NCBI GenBank assembly: GCA_963514095.1
Contig: CAUPSS010000197.1
Coordinates: 80,001 to 144,000 of the forward strand
Direction: 5' to 3'
DNA length: 64,000 nt
DNA from: Eutrigla gurnardus
Taxonomy: Eukaryota; Chordata; Actinopteri; Perciformes; Triglidae
A program made the position numbers and the translations under genes. This document shows positions 13,225 through 27,637 of the stretch, piece after piece (position 1 is the first letter of the stretch; every line of letters starts with the position of its first letter). The notes under the pieces are model-generated. The model was not told the origin of the DNA. It was given only the letters and a program-made list of their open reading frames with translations, and did not search any database.

Positions 13225-15419
13225 GACTGGTTACCTGTCTGTCTCTACATGTCTCCCTGTGATAGACTGGTTACCTGTCTGTCTCTACATGTCCCCCTGT
13301 GATAGACTGGTTACCTGTCTGTCTCTACATGTCTCCCTGTGATAGACTGGTTACCTGTCTGTCTCTACATGTCAGCCCTGTGATAGACTGGTTACCTGTC
13401 TGTCTCTACATGTCTCCCTGTGATAGACTGGTTACCTGTCTGTCTCTACATGTCTCCCTGTGATAGACTGGTCACCTGTCTGTCTCTACATGTCTCCCTG
13501 TGATAGACTGGTTACCTGTCTGTCTTTACATGTCTCCCTGTGATAGACTGGTTACCTGTCTGTCTCTACATGTCTCCCTGTGATAGACTGGTTACCTGTC
13601 TGTCTCTACATGTCCCCCTGTGAAAGACTGGTTACCTGTCGGTCTCTACATGTCTCCCTGTGATAGACTGGTTACCTGTCTGTCTCTACATGTCTCCCTG
13701 TGATAGACTGGTTACCTGTCTGTCTCTACATGTCCCCCTGTGATAGACTGGTTACCTGTCTGTCTCTACATGTCTCCCTGTGATAGACTGGTCACCTGTC
13801 TGTCTCTACATGTCTCCCTGTGATAGACTGGTTACCTGTCTGTCTTTACATGTCTCCCTGTGATAGACTGGTTACCTGTCTGTCTCTCCATGTCTCCCTG
13901 TGATAGACTGGTTACCTGTCTGTCTCTACATGTCTCCCTGTGATAGACTGGTTACCTGTCTGTCTCTACATGTCTCCCTGTGATAGACTGGTTACCTGTC
14001 TGTCTCTACATGTCCCCCTGTGATAGACTGGTTACCTGTCGGTCTCTACATGTCTCCCTGTGATAGACTGGTTACCTGTCTGTCTCCACATGTCTCCATG
14101 TGATAGATTGGTTACCTGTCTGTCTCTACATGTCAGCCCTGTGATAGACTGGTTACCTGTCTGTCTCTACATGTCTCCCTGTGATAGACTGGTCACCTGT
14201 CTGTCTCTACATGTCTCCCTGTGATAGACTGGTTACCTGTCTGTCTCTACATGTCTCCCTGTGATAGACTGGTTACCTGTCTGTCTCTACATGTCTCCCT
14301 GTGATAGACTGGTCACCTGTCTGTCTCTACATGTCTCCCTGTGATAGACTGGTTACCTGTCTGTCTTTACATGTCTCCCTGTGATAGACTGGTTACCTGT
14401 CTGTCTCTACATGTCTCCCTGTGATAGACTGGTTACCTGTCCGTCTCTACATGTCTCCCTGTGATAGACTGGTTACCTGTCTGTCTCTACATGTCTCCCT
14501 GTGATAGACTGGTTACCTGTCTGGCTCTACATGTCAGCCCTGTGATAGACTGGTTACCTGTCTGTCTCTACATGTCCCCCTGTGATAGACTGGTTACCTG
14601 TCGGTCTCTACATGTCTCCCTGTGATAGACTGGTTACCTGTCTGTCTCTACATGTCTCCCTGTGATAGACTGGTTACCTGTCTGTCTCCACATGTCTCCA
14701 TGTGATAGACTGGTTACCTGTCTGTCTCTACATGTCAGCCCTATGATAGACTGGTTACCTGTCTGTCTCTACATGTCAGCCCTGTGATAGACTGGTTACC
14801 TGTCTGTCTCTACATGTCAGCCCTGTGATAGACTGGTTACCTGTCTGTCTGTACATGTCTCCCTGTGATAGACTGGTTACCTGTCTGTCTCTACATGTCT
14901 CCCTGTGATAGACTGGTTACCTGTCTGTCTCTACATGTCAGCCCTGTGATAGACTGGTTACCTGTCTGTCTCTACATGTCTCCCTGTGATAGACTGGTTA
15001 CCTGTCTGTCTCTACATGTCTCCCTGTGATAGACTGGTCACCTGTCTGTCTCTACATGTCTCCCTGTGATAGACTGGTTACCTGTCTGTCTCTACATGTC
15101 TCCCTGTGATAGACTGGTTACCTGTCTGTCTCTACATGTCTCCCTGTGATAGACTGGTTACCTGTCTGTCTCTACATGTCTCCCTGTGATAGACTGGTTA
15201 CCTGTCTGTCTCTACATGTCCCCCTGTGATAGACTGGTTACCTGTCTGTCTCTACATGTCTCCCTGTGATAGACTGGTTACCTGTCTGTCTCTACATGTC
15301 TCCCTGTGATAGACTGGTTACCTGTCTGTCTCTACATGTCCCCCTGTGATAGACTGGTTACCTGTCTGTCTCTACATGTCTCCCTGTGATAGACTGGTTA
15401 CCTGTCTGTCTCTACATGT

Positions 15420-16869
15420 CGGCCCCATGATAGACTGGTTACCTGTCTGTCTCTACATGTCTCCCTGTGATAGACTGGTTACCTGTCTGTCTCTACATGT
15501 CTCCCTGTGATAGACTGGTTACCTGTCTGTCTCTAGATGTCGGCCCTGTGATAGACTGGTTACCTGTCTGTCTCTACATGTCAGCCCTGTGATAGACTGG
15601 TTGCCTGTCTGTCTCTACATGTCAGCCCTGTGATAGACTGGTTACCTGTCTGTCTCTACATGTCTCCCTGTGATAGACTGGTTACCTGTCTGTCTCTACA
15701 TGTCTCCCTGTGATAGACTGGTTACCTGTCTGTCTCTACATGTCAGCCCTGTGATAGACTGGTCACCTGTCTCTCTCTACATGTCAGCCCTGTGATAGAC
15801 TGGTCACCTGTCTGTCTCTACATGTCAGCCCTGTGATAGACTGGCTACCTGTCTGTCTCTACATGTCTCCCTGTGATAGACTGGTTACCTGTCTGTCTCT
15901 AAATGTCGGCCCCGTGATAGACTGGTTACCTGTCTGTCTCTACATGTCTCCCTGTGATAGACTGGTTACCTGTCTGTCTCTACATGTCTCCCTGTGATAG
16001 ACTGGTTACCTGTCTGTCTATACATGTCCCCCTGTGAAAGACTGGTTACCTGTCGGTCTCTACATGTCTCCCTGTGATAGACTGGTTACCTGTCTGTCTC
16101 TACATGTCTCCCTGTGATAGACTGGTTACCTGTCTGTCTCTACATGTCCCCCTGTGATAGACTGGTTACCTGTCTGTCTCTACATGTCGGCCCCATGATA
16201 GACTGGTTACCTGTCTGTCTCTACATGTCTCCCTGTGATAGACTGGTTACCTGTCTGTCTCTACATGTCTCCCTGTGATAGACTGGTTACCTGTCTGTCT
16301 CTAGATGTCGGCCCTGTGATAGACTGGTTACCTGTCTGTCTCTACATGTCAGCCCTGTGATAGACTGGTTGCCTGTCTGTCTCTACATGTCAGCCCTGTG
16401 ATAGACTGGTTACCTGTCTGTCTCTACATGTCTCCCTGTGATAGACTGGTTACCTGTCTGTCTCTACATGTCTCCCTGTGATAGACTGGTTACCTGTCTG
16501 TCTCTACATGTCAGCCCTGTGATAGACTGGTCACCTGTCTCTCTCTACATGTCAGCCCTGTGATAGACTGGTCACCTGTCTGTCTCTACATGTCAGCCCT
16601 GTGATAGACTGGCTACCTGTCTGTCTCTACATGTCTCCCTGTGATAGACTGGTTACCTGTCTGTCTCTAAATGTCGGCCCCGTGATAGACTGGTTACCTG
16701 TCTGTCTCTACATGTCCCCCTGTGATAGACTGGTTACCTGTCTGTCTCTACATGTCGGCCCCATGATAGACTGGTTACCTGTCTGTCTCTACATGTCTCC
16801 CTGTGATAGACTGGTTACCTGTCTGTCTCTACATGTCTCCCTGTGATAGACTGGTTACCTGTCTGTCTC
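15420..16869 (+). repeat. S1 internal repeated segment, with an extra 568 bp copy
   Basis: A run of units starting with CGGCCCCATG and containing CTAGATGTCGG occurs three times in S1 (CTAGATG near 15532, 16301 and 16869; spacings about 768 and 568). In S2 it occurs only twice (near 29946 and 30714). The extra 568 bp copy accounts exactly for the drop in S1-S2 offset from 14,413 to 13,845. The segment also carries GGTTGCC, CTCTCTCTAC and GGCTACC variant units. The third copy is shorter because a jump near 16700 joins a CTACATGTCCCCC unit directly to CGGCCCCATG. Confidence 0.7.
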
Positions 16870-18903
16870 TAGATGTCGGCCCTGTGATAGACTGGTTACC
16901 TGTCTGTCTCTACATGTCAGCCCTGTGATAGACTGGTTGCCTGTCTGTCTCTACATGTCAGCCCTGTGATAGACTGGTTACCTGTCTGTCTCTACATGTC
17001 TCCCTGTGATAGACTGGTTACCTGTCTGTCTCTACATGTCTCCCTGTGATAGACTGGTTACCTGTCTGTCTCTACATGTCAGCCCTGTGATAGACTGGTC
17101 ACCTGTCTCTCTCTACATGTCAGCCCTGTGATAGACTGGTCACCTGTCTGTCTCTACATGTCAGCCCTGTGATAGACTGGCTACCTGTCTGTCTCTACAT
17201 GTCTCCCTGTGATAGACTGGTTACCTGTCTGTCTCTAAATGTCGGCCCCGTGATAGACTGGTTACCTGTCTGTCTCTACATGTCTCCCTGTGATAGACTG
17301 GTTACCTGTCTGTCTCTACATGTCTCCCTGTGATAGACTGGTTACCTGTCTGTCTATACATGTCCCCCTGTGAAAGACTGGTTACCTGTCGGTCTCTACA
17401 TGTCTCCCTGTGATAGACTGGTTACCTGTCTGTCTCTACATGTCTCCCTGTGATAGACTGGTTACCTGTCTGTCTCTACATGTCCCCCTGTGATAGACTG
17501 GTTACCTGTCTGTCTCTACATGTCTCCCTGTGATAGACTGGTCACCTGTCTGTCTCTACATGTCTCCCTGTGATAGACTGGTTACCTGTCTGTCTCTCCA
17601 TGTCTCCCCGTGATAGACTGGTTACCTGTCTGTCTCTACATGTCTCCCTGTGATAGACTGGTTACCTGTCTGTCTCTACATGTCGGCCCCGTGATAGACT
17701 GGTTACCTGTCTGTCTCTACATGTCTCCCTGTGATAGACTGGTTACCTGTCTGTCTCTACATGTCTCCCTGTGATAGACTGGTTACCTGTCTGTCTCTAC
17801 ATGTCCCCCTGTGATAGACTGGTTACCTGTCGGTCTCTACATGTCTCCCTGTGATATACTGGTTACCTGTCTGTCTCCACATGTCTCCATGTGATAGATT
17901 GGTTACCTGTCTGTCTCTACATGTCAGCCCTGTGATAGACTGGTTACCTGTCTGTCTCTACATGTCTCCCTGTGATAGACTGGTCACCTGTCTGTCTGTA
18001 CATGTCTCCCTGTGATAGACTGGTTACCTGTCTGTCTCTACATGTCTCCCTGTGATAGACTGGTTACCTGTCTGTCTCTACATGTCAGCCCTGTGATAGA
18101 CTGGTTACCTGTCTGTCTCTACATGTCTCCCTGTGATAGACTGGTTACCTGTCTGTCTCTACATGTCTCCCTGTGATAGACTGGTCACCTGTCTGTCTCT
18201 ACATGTCTCCCTGTGATAGACTGGTTACCTGTCTGTCTTTACATGTCTCCCTGTGATAGACTGGTTACCTGTCTGGCTCTACATGTCAGCCCTGTGATAG
18301 ACTGGTTACCTGTCTGTCTCTACATGTCCCCCTGTGATAGACTGGTTACCTGTCGGTCTCTACTTGTCTCCCTGTGATAGACTGGTTACCTGTCTGTCTC
18401 TACATGTCTCCCTGTGATAGACTGGTTACCTGTCTGTCTCCACATGTCTCCATGTGATAGACTGGTTACCTGTCTGTCTCTACATGTCAGCCCTATGATA
18501 GACTGGTTACCTGTCTGTCTCTACATGTCAGCCCTGTGATAGACTGGTTACCTGTCTGTCTCTACATGTCAGCCCTGTGATAGACTGGTTACCTGTCTGT
18601 CTGTACATGTCTCCCTGTGATAGACTGGTTACCTGTCTGTCTCTACATGTCTCCCTGTGATAGACTGGTTACCTGTCTGTCTCTACATGTCAGCCCTGTG
18701 ATAGACTGGTTACCTGTCTGTCTCTACATGTCTCCCTGTGATAGACTGGTTACCTGTCTGTCTCTACATGTCTCCCTGTGATAGACTGGTCACCTGTCTG
18801 TGTCTACATGTCTCCCTGTGATAGACTGGTTACCTGTCTGTCTCTACATGTCTCCCTGTGATAGACTGGTTACCTGTCTGTCTCTACATGTCCCCCTGTG
18901 AAA

Positions 18904-18968
18904 GACTGGTCGGTCTCTACATGTCGGTCGGTCTCTACTGGTCGGTCTCTACATGTCTCCCTGTGATA
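18904..18968 (+). repeat. Triple 13-mer island, copy 5 (S1)
   Basis: CGGTCGG form. Its counterpart in S2 is at 32628 (+13,724). No S3 counterpart is seen because that part of S3 is missing. Confidence 0.9.
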
Positions 18969-20537
18969 GACTGGTTACCTGTCTGTCTCTACATGTCTCC
19001 CTGTGATAGACTGGTTACCTGTCTGTCTCTACATGTCCCCCTGTGATAGACTGGTTACCTGTCTGTCTCTACATGTCTCCCTGTGATAGACTGGTTACCT
19101 GTCTGTCTCTACATGTCAGCCCTGTGATAGACTGGTTACCTGTCTGTCTCTACATGTCTCCCTGTGATAGACTGGTTACCTGTCTGTCTCTACATGTCTC
19201 CCTGTGATAGACTGGTCACCTGTCTGTCTCTACATGTCTCCCTGTGATAGACTGGTTACCTGTCTGTCTTTACATGTCTCCCTGTGATAGACTGGTTACC
19301 TGTCTGTCTCTACATGTCTCCCTGTGATAGACTGGTTACCTGTCTGTCTCTACATGTCTCCCTGTGATAGACCGGTTACCTGTCTGTCTCTACATGTCCC
19401 CCTGTGATAGACTGGTTACCTGTCTGTCTCTACATGTCTCCCTGTGATAGACTGGTTATCTGTCTGTCTCTACATGTCTCCCTGTGATAGACTGGTTACC
19501 TGTCTGTCTCTACATGTCAGCCCTGTGATAGACTGGTCACCTGTCTCTCTCTACATGTCAGCCCTGTGATAGACTGGTTACCTGTCTGTCTCTACATGTC
19601 TCCCTGTGATAGACTGGTTACCTGTCTGTCTCTAAATGTCGGCCCCGTGATAGACTGGTTACCTGTCTGTCTCTACATGTCTCCCTGTGATAGACTGGTT
19701 ACCTGTCTGTCTCTACATGTCTCCCTATGATAGACTGGTTACCTGTCTGTCTCTACATGTCCCCCTGTGAAAGACTGGTTACCTGTCGGTCTCTACATGT
19801 CTCCCTGTGATAGACTGGTTACCTGTCTGTCTCTACATGTCTCCCTGTGATAGACTGGTCACCTGTCTGTCTCTACATGTCTCCCTGTGATAGACTGGTT
19901 ACCTGTCTGTCTTTACATGTCTCCCTGTGATAGACTGGTTACCTGTCTGTCTCTACATGTCTCCCTGTGATAGACTGGTTACCTGTCTGTCTCTACATGT
20001 CTCCCTGTGATAGACCGGTTACCTGTCTGTCTCTACATGTCCCCCTGTGATAGACTGGTTACCTGTCTGTCTCTACATGTCTCCCTGTGATAGACTGGTT
20101 ATCTGTCTGTCTCTACATGTCTCCCTGTGATAGACTGGTTACCTGTCTGTCTCTACATGTCAGCCCTGTGATAGACTGGTCACCTGTCTGTCTCTACATG
20201 TCAGCCCTGTGATAGACTGGTTACCTGTCTGTCTCTACATGTCTCCCTGTGATAGACTGGTTACCTGTCTGTCTCTAAATGTCGGCCCCGTGATAGACTG
20301 GTTACCTGTCTGTCTCTACATGTCTCCCTGTGATAGACTGGTTACCTGTCTGTCTCTACATGTCTCCCTATGATAGACTGGTTACCTGTCTGTCTCTACA
20401 TGTCCCCCTGTGAAAGACTGGTTACCTGTCGGTCTCTACATGTCTCCCTGTGATAGACTGGTTACCTGTCTGTCTCTACATGTCTCCCTGTGATAGACTG
20501 GTTACCTGTCTGTCTCTACATGTCCCCCTGTGATAGA

Positions 20538-22147
20538 CTGGTTACCTGTCTGTCTCTACATGTCTCCCTGTGATAGACTGGTCACCTGTCTGTCTCTACA
20601 TGTCTCCCTGTGATAGACTGGTTACCTGTCTGTCTTTACATGTCTCCCTGTGATAGACTGGTTACCTGTCTGTCTCTCCATGTCTCCCTGTGATAGACTG
20701 GTTACCTGTCTGTCTCTACATGTCTCCCTGTGATAGACTGGTTACCTGTCTGTCTCTACATGTCTCCCTGTGATAGACTGGTTACCTGTCTGTCTCTACA
20801 TGTCCCCCTGTGATAGACTGGTTACCTGTCGGTCTCTACATGTCTCCCTGTGATAGACTGGTTACCTGTCTGTCTCCACATGTCTCCATGTGATAGATTG
20901 GTTACCTGTCTGTCTCTACATGTCAGCCCTGTGATAGACTGGTTACCTGTCTGTCTCTACATGTCTCCCTGTGATAGACTGGTCACCTGTCTGTCTCTAC
21001 ATGTCTCCCTGTGATAGACTGGTTACCTGTCTGTCTCTACATGTCTCCCTGTGATAGACTGGTTACCTGTCTGTCTCTACATGTCAGCCCTGTGATAGAC
21101 TGGTTACCTGTCTGTCTCTACATGTCAGCCCTATGATAGACTGGTTACCTGTCTGTCTCTACATGTCAGCCCTGTGATAGACTGGTTACCTGTCTGTCTG
21201 TACATGTCTCCCTGTGATAGACTGGTTACCTGTCTGTCTCTACATGTCTCCCTGTGATAGACTGGTTACCTGTCTGTCTCTACATGTCAGCCCTGTGATA
21301 GACTGGTTACCTATCTGTCTCTACATGTCTCCCTGTGATAGACTGGTTACCTGTCTGTCTCTACATGTCTCCCTGTGATAGACTGGTCACCTGTCTGTCT
21401 CTACATGTCTCCCTGTGATAGACTGGTTACCTGTCTGTCTTTACATGTCTCCCTGTGATAGACTGGTTACCTGTCTGTCTCTCCATGTCTCCCTGTGATA
21501 GACTGGTTACCTGTCTGTCTCTACATGTCTCCCTGTGATAGACTGGTTACCTGTCTGTCTCTACATGTCTCCCTGTGATAGACTGGTTACCTGTCTGTCT
21601 CTACATGTCCCCCTGTGATAGACTGGTTACCTGTCGGTCTCTACATGTCTCCCTGTGATAGACTGGTTACCTGTCTGTCTCCACATGTCTCCATGTGATA
21701 GATTGGTTACCTGTCTGTCTCTACATGTCAGCCCTGTGATAGACTGGTTACCTGTCTGTCTCTACATGTCTCCCTGTGATAGACTGGTCACCTGTCTGTC
21801 TCTACATGTCTCCCTGTGATAGACTGGTTACCTGTCTGTCTCTACATGTCTCCCTGTGATAGACTGGTTACCTGTCTGTCTCTACATGTCAGCCCTGTGA
21901 TAGACTGGTTACCTGTCTGTCTCTACATGTCAGCCCTATGATAGACTGGTTACCTGTCTGTCTCTACATGTCAGCCCTGTGATAGACTGGTTACCTGTCT
22001 GTCTGTACATGTCTCCCTGTGATAGACTGGTTACCTGTCTGTCTCTACATGTCTCCCTGTGATAGACTGGTTACCTGTCTGTCTCTACATGTCAGCCCTG
22101 TGATAGACTGGTTACCTGTCTGTCTCTACATGTCTCCCTGTGATAGA
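20538..22147 (+). repeat. 805 bp tandem duplication across the S1/S2 junction
   Basis: The series ending in the CTCCACATG-GATTGG pair appears at 20896 and again at 21701, 805 bp apart, which fits 20 units (fifteen of 40 bp and five of 41 bp). Both copies carry the GGTCACC, CTTTACATG, CTCCATG and CGGTCTCT units in the same order. The copy just before the junction is followed by a CTATCTGTCT unit (21312) that recurs at 35035. At the S2/S3 junction only one copy is present, which changes the S2-S3 offset from 13,724 to 12,919. Confidence 0.65.
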
Positions 22148-23599
22148 CTGGTTACCTGTCTGTCTCTACATGTCTCCCTGTGATAGACTGGTCACCTGTC
22201 TGTCTCTACATGTCTCCCTGTGATAGACTGGTTACCTGTCTGTCTTTACATGTCTCCCTGTGATAGACTGGTTACCTGTCTGTCTCTACATGTCTCCCTG
22301 TGATAGACTGGTTACCTGTCTGTCTCTACATGTCAGCCCTGTGATAGACTGGTTACCTGTCTGTCTCCACATGTCTCCATGTGATAGACTGGTTACCTGT
22401 CTGTCTCTACATGTCAGCCCTGTGATAGACTGGTTACCTGTCTGTCTCCACATGTCTCCATGTGATAGACTGGTTACCTGTCTGTCTCTACATGTCAGCC
22501 CTATGATAGACTGGTTACCTGTCTGTCTCTACATGTCAGCACTGTGATAGACTGGTTACCTGTCTGTCTCTACATGTGAGCCCTGTGATAGACTGCTTAC
22601 CTGTCTGTCTGTACATGTCTCCCTGTGATAGACTGGTTACCTGTCTGTCGCTACATGTCTCCCTGTGATAGACTGGTTACCTGTCTGTCTCTACATGTCA
22701 GCCCTGTGATAGACTGGTTACCTGTCTGTCTCTACATGTCTCCCTGTGATAGACTGGTTACCTGTCTGTCTCTACATGTCTCCCTGTGATAGACTGGTCA
22801 CCTGTCTGTCTCTACATGTCTCCCTGTGATAGACTGGTTACCTGTCTGTCTTTACATGTCTCCCTGTGATAGACTGGTTACCTGTCTGTCTCTACATGTC
22901 TCCCTGTGATAGACTGGTTACCTGTCTGTCTCTACATGTCTCCCTGTGATAGACTGGTTACCTGTCTGTCTCTACATGTCCCCCTGTGATAGACTGGTTA
23001 CCTGTCTGTCTCTACATGTCTCCCTGTGATAGACTGGTTACCTGTCTGTCTCTACATGTCGGCCCCATGATAGACTGGTTACCTGTCTGTCTCTACATGT
23101 CCCCCTGTGATAGACTGGTTACCTGTCTGTCTCTACATGTCTCCCTGTGATAGACTGGTTACCTGTCTGTCTCTACATGTCGGCCCTGTGATAGACTGGT
23201 TACCTGTCTGTCTCTACATGTCAGCCCTGTGATAGACTGGTTGCCTGTCTGTCTCTACATGTCAGCCCTGTGATAGACTGGTTACCTGTCTGTCTCTACA
23301 TGTCTCCCTGTGATAGACTGGTTACATGTCTGTCTCTACATGTCTCCCTGTGATAGACTGGTTACCTGTCTGTCTCTACATGTCAGCCCTGTGATAGACT
23401 GGTCACCTGTCTCTCTCTACATGTCAGCCCTGTGATAGACTGGTCACCTGTCTGTCTCTACATGTCAGCCCTGTGATAGACTGGTTACCTGTCTGTCTCT
23501 AAATGTCGGCCCCGTGATAGACTGGTTACCTGTCTGTCTCTACATGTCTCCCTGTGATAGACTGGTTACCTGTCTGTCTCTACATGTCCCCCTGTGAAA

Positions 23600-23664
23600 G
23601 ACTGGTCGGTCTCTACATGTCAGTCGGTCTCTACTGGTCGGTCTCTACATGTCTCCCTGTGATA
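23600..23664 (+). repeat. Triple 13-mer island, copy 6 (S2, CAGTCGG form)
   Basis: Counterpart of the island at 9187, sharing its CG-to-CA base. Confidence 0.9.
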
Positions 23665-26600
23665 GACTGGTTACCTGTCTGTCTCTACATGTCTCCCTGT
23701 GATAGACTGGTTACCTGTCTGTCTCTACATGTCCCCCTGTGATAGACTGGTTACCTGTCTGTCTCTACATGTCTCCCTGTGATAGACTGGTTACCTGTCT
23801 GTCTCTACATGTCAGCCCTGTGATAGACTGGTTACCTGTCTGTCTCTACATGTCTCCCTGTGATAGACTGGTTACCTGTCTGTCTCTACATGTCTCCCTG
23901 TGATAGACTGGTCACCTGTCTGTCTCTACATGTCTCCCTGTGATAGACTGGTTACCTGTCTGTCTTTACATGTCTCCCTGTGATAGACTGGTTACCTGTC
24001 TGTCTCTACATGTCTCCCTGTGATAGACTGGTTACCTGTCTGTCTCTACATGTCTCCCTGTGATAGACCGGTTACCTGTCTGTCTCTACATGTCCCCCTG
24101 TGATAGACTGGTTACCTGTCTGTCTCTACATGTCTCCCTGTGATAGACTGGTTACCTGTCTGTCTCTACATGTCTCCCTGTGATAGACTGGTTACCTGTC
24201 TGTCTCTACATGTCAGCCCTGTGATAGACTGGTCACCTGTCTCTCTCTACATGTCAGCCCTGTGATAGACTGGTCACCTGTCTGTCTCTACATGTCAGCC
24301 CTGTGATAGACTGGTTACCTGTCTGTCTCTACATGTCTCCCTGTGATAGACTGGTTACCTGTTAGTCTCTAAATGTCGGCCCCGTGATAGACTGGTTACC
24401 TGTCTGTCTTTACATGTCTCCCTGTGATAGACTGGTTACCTGTCTGTCTCTACATGTCTCCCTGTGATAGACTGGTTACCTGTCTGTCTCTACATGTCAC
24501 CCTGTGAAAGACTGGTTACCTGTCGGTCTCTACATGTCTCCCTGTGATAGACTGGTTACCTGTCTGTCTCTACATGTCCCCCTGTGATAGACTGGTTACC
24601 TGTCTGTCTCTACATGTCTCCCTGTGATAGACTGGTCACCTGTCTGTCTCTACATGTCTCCCTGTGATAGACTGGTTACCTGTCTGTCTTTACATGTCTC
24701 CCTGTGATAGACTGGTTACCTGTCTGTCTCTCCATGTCTCCCTGTGATAGACTGGTTACCTGTCTGTCTCTACATGTCTCCCTGTGATAGACTGGTTACC
24801 TGTCTGTCTCTACATGTCTCCCTGTGATAGACTGGTTACCTGTCTGTCTCTACATGTCCCCCTGTGATAGACTGGTTACCTGTCGGTCTCTACATGTCTC
24901 CCTGTGATAGACTGGTTACCTGTCTGTCTCCACATGTCTCCATGTGATAGATTGGTTACCTGTCTGTCTCTACATGTCAGCCCTGTGATAGACTGGTTAC
25001 CTGTCTGTCTCTACATGTCTCCCTGTGATAGACTGGTCACCTGTCTGTCTCTACATGTCTCCCTGTGATAGACTGGTTACCTGTCTGTCTCTACATGTCT
25101 CCCTGTGATAGACTGGTTACCTGTCTGTCTCTACATGTCTCCCTGTGATAGACTGGTCACCTGTCTGTCTCTACATGTCTCCCTGTGATAGACTGGTTAC
25201 CTGTCTGTCTTTACATGTCTCCCTGTGATAGACTGGTTACCTGTCTGTCTCTACATGTCTCCCTGTGATAGACTGGTTACCTGTCTGTCTCTACATGTCT
25301 CCCTGTGATAGACTGGTTACCTGTCTGTCTCTACATGTCTCCCTGTGATAGACTGGTTACCTGTCTGGCTCTACATGTCAGCCCTGTGATAGACTGGTTA
25401 CCTGTCTGTCTCTACATGTCCCCCTGTGATAGACTGGTTACCTGTCGGTCTCTACATGTCTCCCTGTGATAGACTGGTTACCTGTCTGTCTCTACATGTC
25501 TCCCTGTGATAGACTGGTTACCTGTCTGTCTCCACATGTCTCCATGTGATAGATTGGTTACCTGTCTGTCTCTACATGTCAGCCCTGTGATAGACTGGTT
25601 ACCTGTCTGTCTCTACATGTCTCCCTGTGATAGACTGGTCACCTGTCTGTCTCTACATGTCTCCCTGTGATAGACTGGTTACCTGTCTGTCTCTACATGT
25701 CTCCCTGTGATAGACTGGTTACCTGTCTGTCTCTACATGTCAGCCCTGTGATAGACTGGTTACCTGTCTGTCTCTACATGTCAGCCCTATGATAGACTGG
25801 TTACCTGTCTGTCTCTACATGTCAGCCCTGTGATAGACTGGTTACCTGTCTGTCTGTACATGTCTCCCTGTGATAGACTGGTTACCTGTCTGTCTCTACA
25901 TGTCTCCCTGTGATAGACTGGTTACCTGTCTGTCTCTACATGTCAGCCCTGTGATAGACTGGTTACCTGTCTGTCTCTACATGTCTCCCTGTGATAGACT
26001 GGTTACCTGTCTGTCTCTACATGTCTCCCTGTGATAGACTGGTCACCTGTCTGTCTCTACATGTCTCCCTGTGATAGACTGGTTACCTGTCTGTCTTTAC
26101 ATGTCTCCCTGTGATAGACTGGTTACCTGTCTGTCTCTACATGTCTCCCTGTGATAGACTGGTTACCTGTCTGTCTCTACATGTCAGCCCTGTGATAGAC
26201 TGGTTACCTGTCTGTCTCCACATGTCTCCATGTGATAGACTGGTTACCTGTCTGTCTCTACATGTCAGCCCTATGATAGACTGGTTACCTGTCTGTCTCT
26301 ACATGTCAGCCCTGTGATGGACTGGTTACCTGTCTGTCTCTACATGTCAGCCCTGTGATAGACTGGTTACCTGTCTGTCTCCACATGTCTCCATGTGATA
26401 GACTGGTTACCTGTCTGTCTCTACAAGTCAGCCCTATGATAGACTGGTTACCTGTCTGTCTCTACATGTCAGCCCTGTGATAGACTGGTTACCTGTCTGT
26501 CTCTACATGTGAGCCCTGTGATAGACTGCTTACCTGTCTGTCTGTACATGTCTCCCTGTGATAGACTGGTTACCTGTCTGTCGCTACATGTCTCCCTGTG

Positions 26601-27572
26601 ATAGACTGGTTACCTGTCTGTCTCTACATGTCAGCCCTGTGATAGACTGGTTACCTGTCTGTCTCTACATGTTTCCCTGTGATAGACTGGTTACCTGTCT
26701 GTCTCTACATGTCTCCCTGTGATAGACTGGTCACCTGTCTGTCTCTACATGTCTCCCTGTGATAGACTGGTTACCTGTCTGTCTTTACATGTCTCCCTGT
26801 GATAGACTGGTTACCTGTCTGTCTCTACATGTCTCCCTGTGATAGACTGGTTACCTGTCTGTCTCTACATGTCTCCCTGTGATAGACTGGTTACCTGTCT
26901 GTCTCTACATGTCACCCTGTGATAGACTGGTTACCTGTCTGTCTCTACATGTCTCCCTGTGATAGACTGGTTACCTGTCTGTCTCTACATGTCAGCCCCA
27001 TGATAGACTGGTTACCTGTCTGTCTCTACATGTCCCCCTGTGATAGACTGGTTACCTGTCTGTCTCTACATGTCTCCCTGTGATAGACTGGTTACCTGTC
27101 TGTCTCTACATGTCGGCCCTGTGATAGACTGGTTACCTGTCTGTCTCTACATGTCAGCCCTGTGATAGACTGGTTGCCTGTCTGTCTCTACATGTCAGCC
27201 CTTTGATAGACTGGTTACCTGTCTGTCTCTACATGTCTCCCTGTGATAGACTGGTTACCTGTCTGTCTCTACATGTCTCCCTGTGATAGACTGGTTACCT
27301 GTCTGTCTCTACATGTCAGCCCTGTGATAGACTGGTCACCTGTCTCTCTCTACATGTCAGCCCTGTGATAGACTGGTCACCTGTCTGTCTCTACATGTCA
27401 GCCCTGTGATAGACTGGTTACCTGTCTGTCTCTAAATGTCGGCCCCGTGATAGACTGGTTACCTGTCTGTCTCTACATGTCTCCCTGTGATAGACTGGTT
27501 ACCTGTCTGTCTCTACATGTCTCCCTGTGATAGACTGGTTACCTGTCTGTCTCTACATGTCCCCCTGTGAAA

Positions 27573-27637
27573 GACTGGTCGGTCTCTACATGTCGGTCGG
27601 TCTCTACTGGTCGGTCTCTACATGTCTCCCTGTGATA
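27573..27637 (+). repeat. Triple 13-mer island, copy 7 (S2)
   Basis: Counterpart of the island at 13160, with the CGGTCGG form. Confidence 0.9.

Larger units (their letters stand above)
6930..21342 (+). repeat. Block S1: about 14.4 kb super-repeat, copy 1
   Basis: S1 matches S2 at a constant +14,413 bp from about 6930 to about 16190. Anchors include a private CAGCACTG base (8128 to 22541), GTTAGTCTCTAAATG (9948 to 24361), TGTCACCCTGTGAAAG (about 10081 to 24494), and the islands at 9187 and 13160. After an extra 568 bp segment here the offset is 13,845, and after a further 121 bp (three units) it is 13,724. S1 itself contains A-like HORs about 3-4 kb long, shown by GATAGATTGG units near 7288, 10537, 11140, 14106, 17897 and 20896. 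The left edge is set where TCCCCC at about 6915 stops matching TCTCCC at about 21328. Confidence 0.8.
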
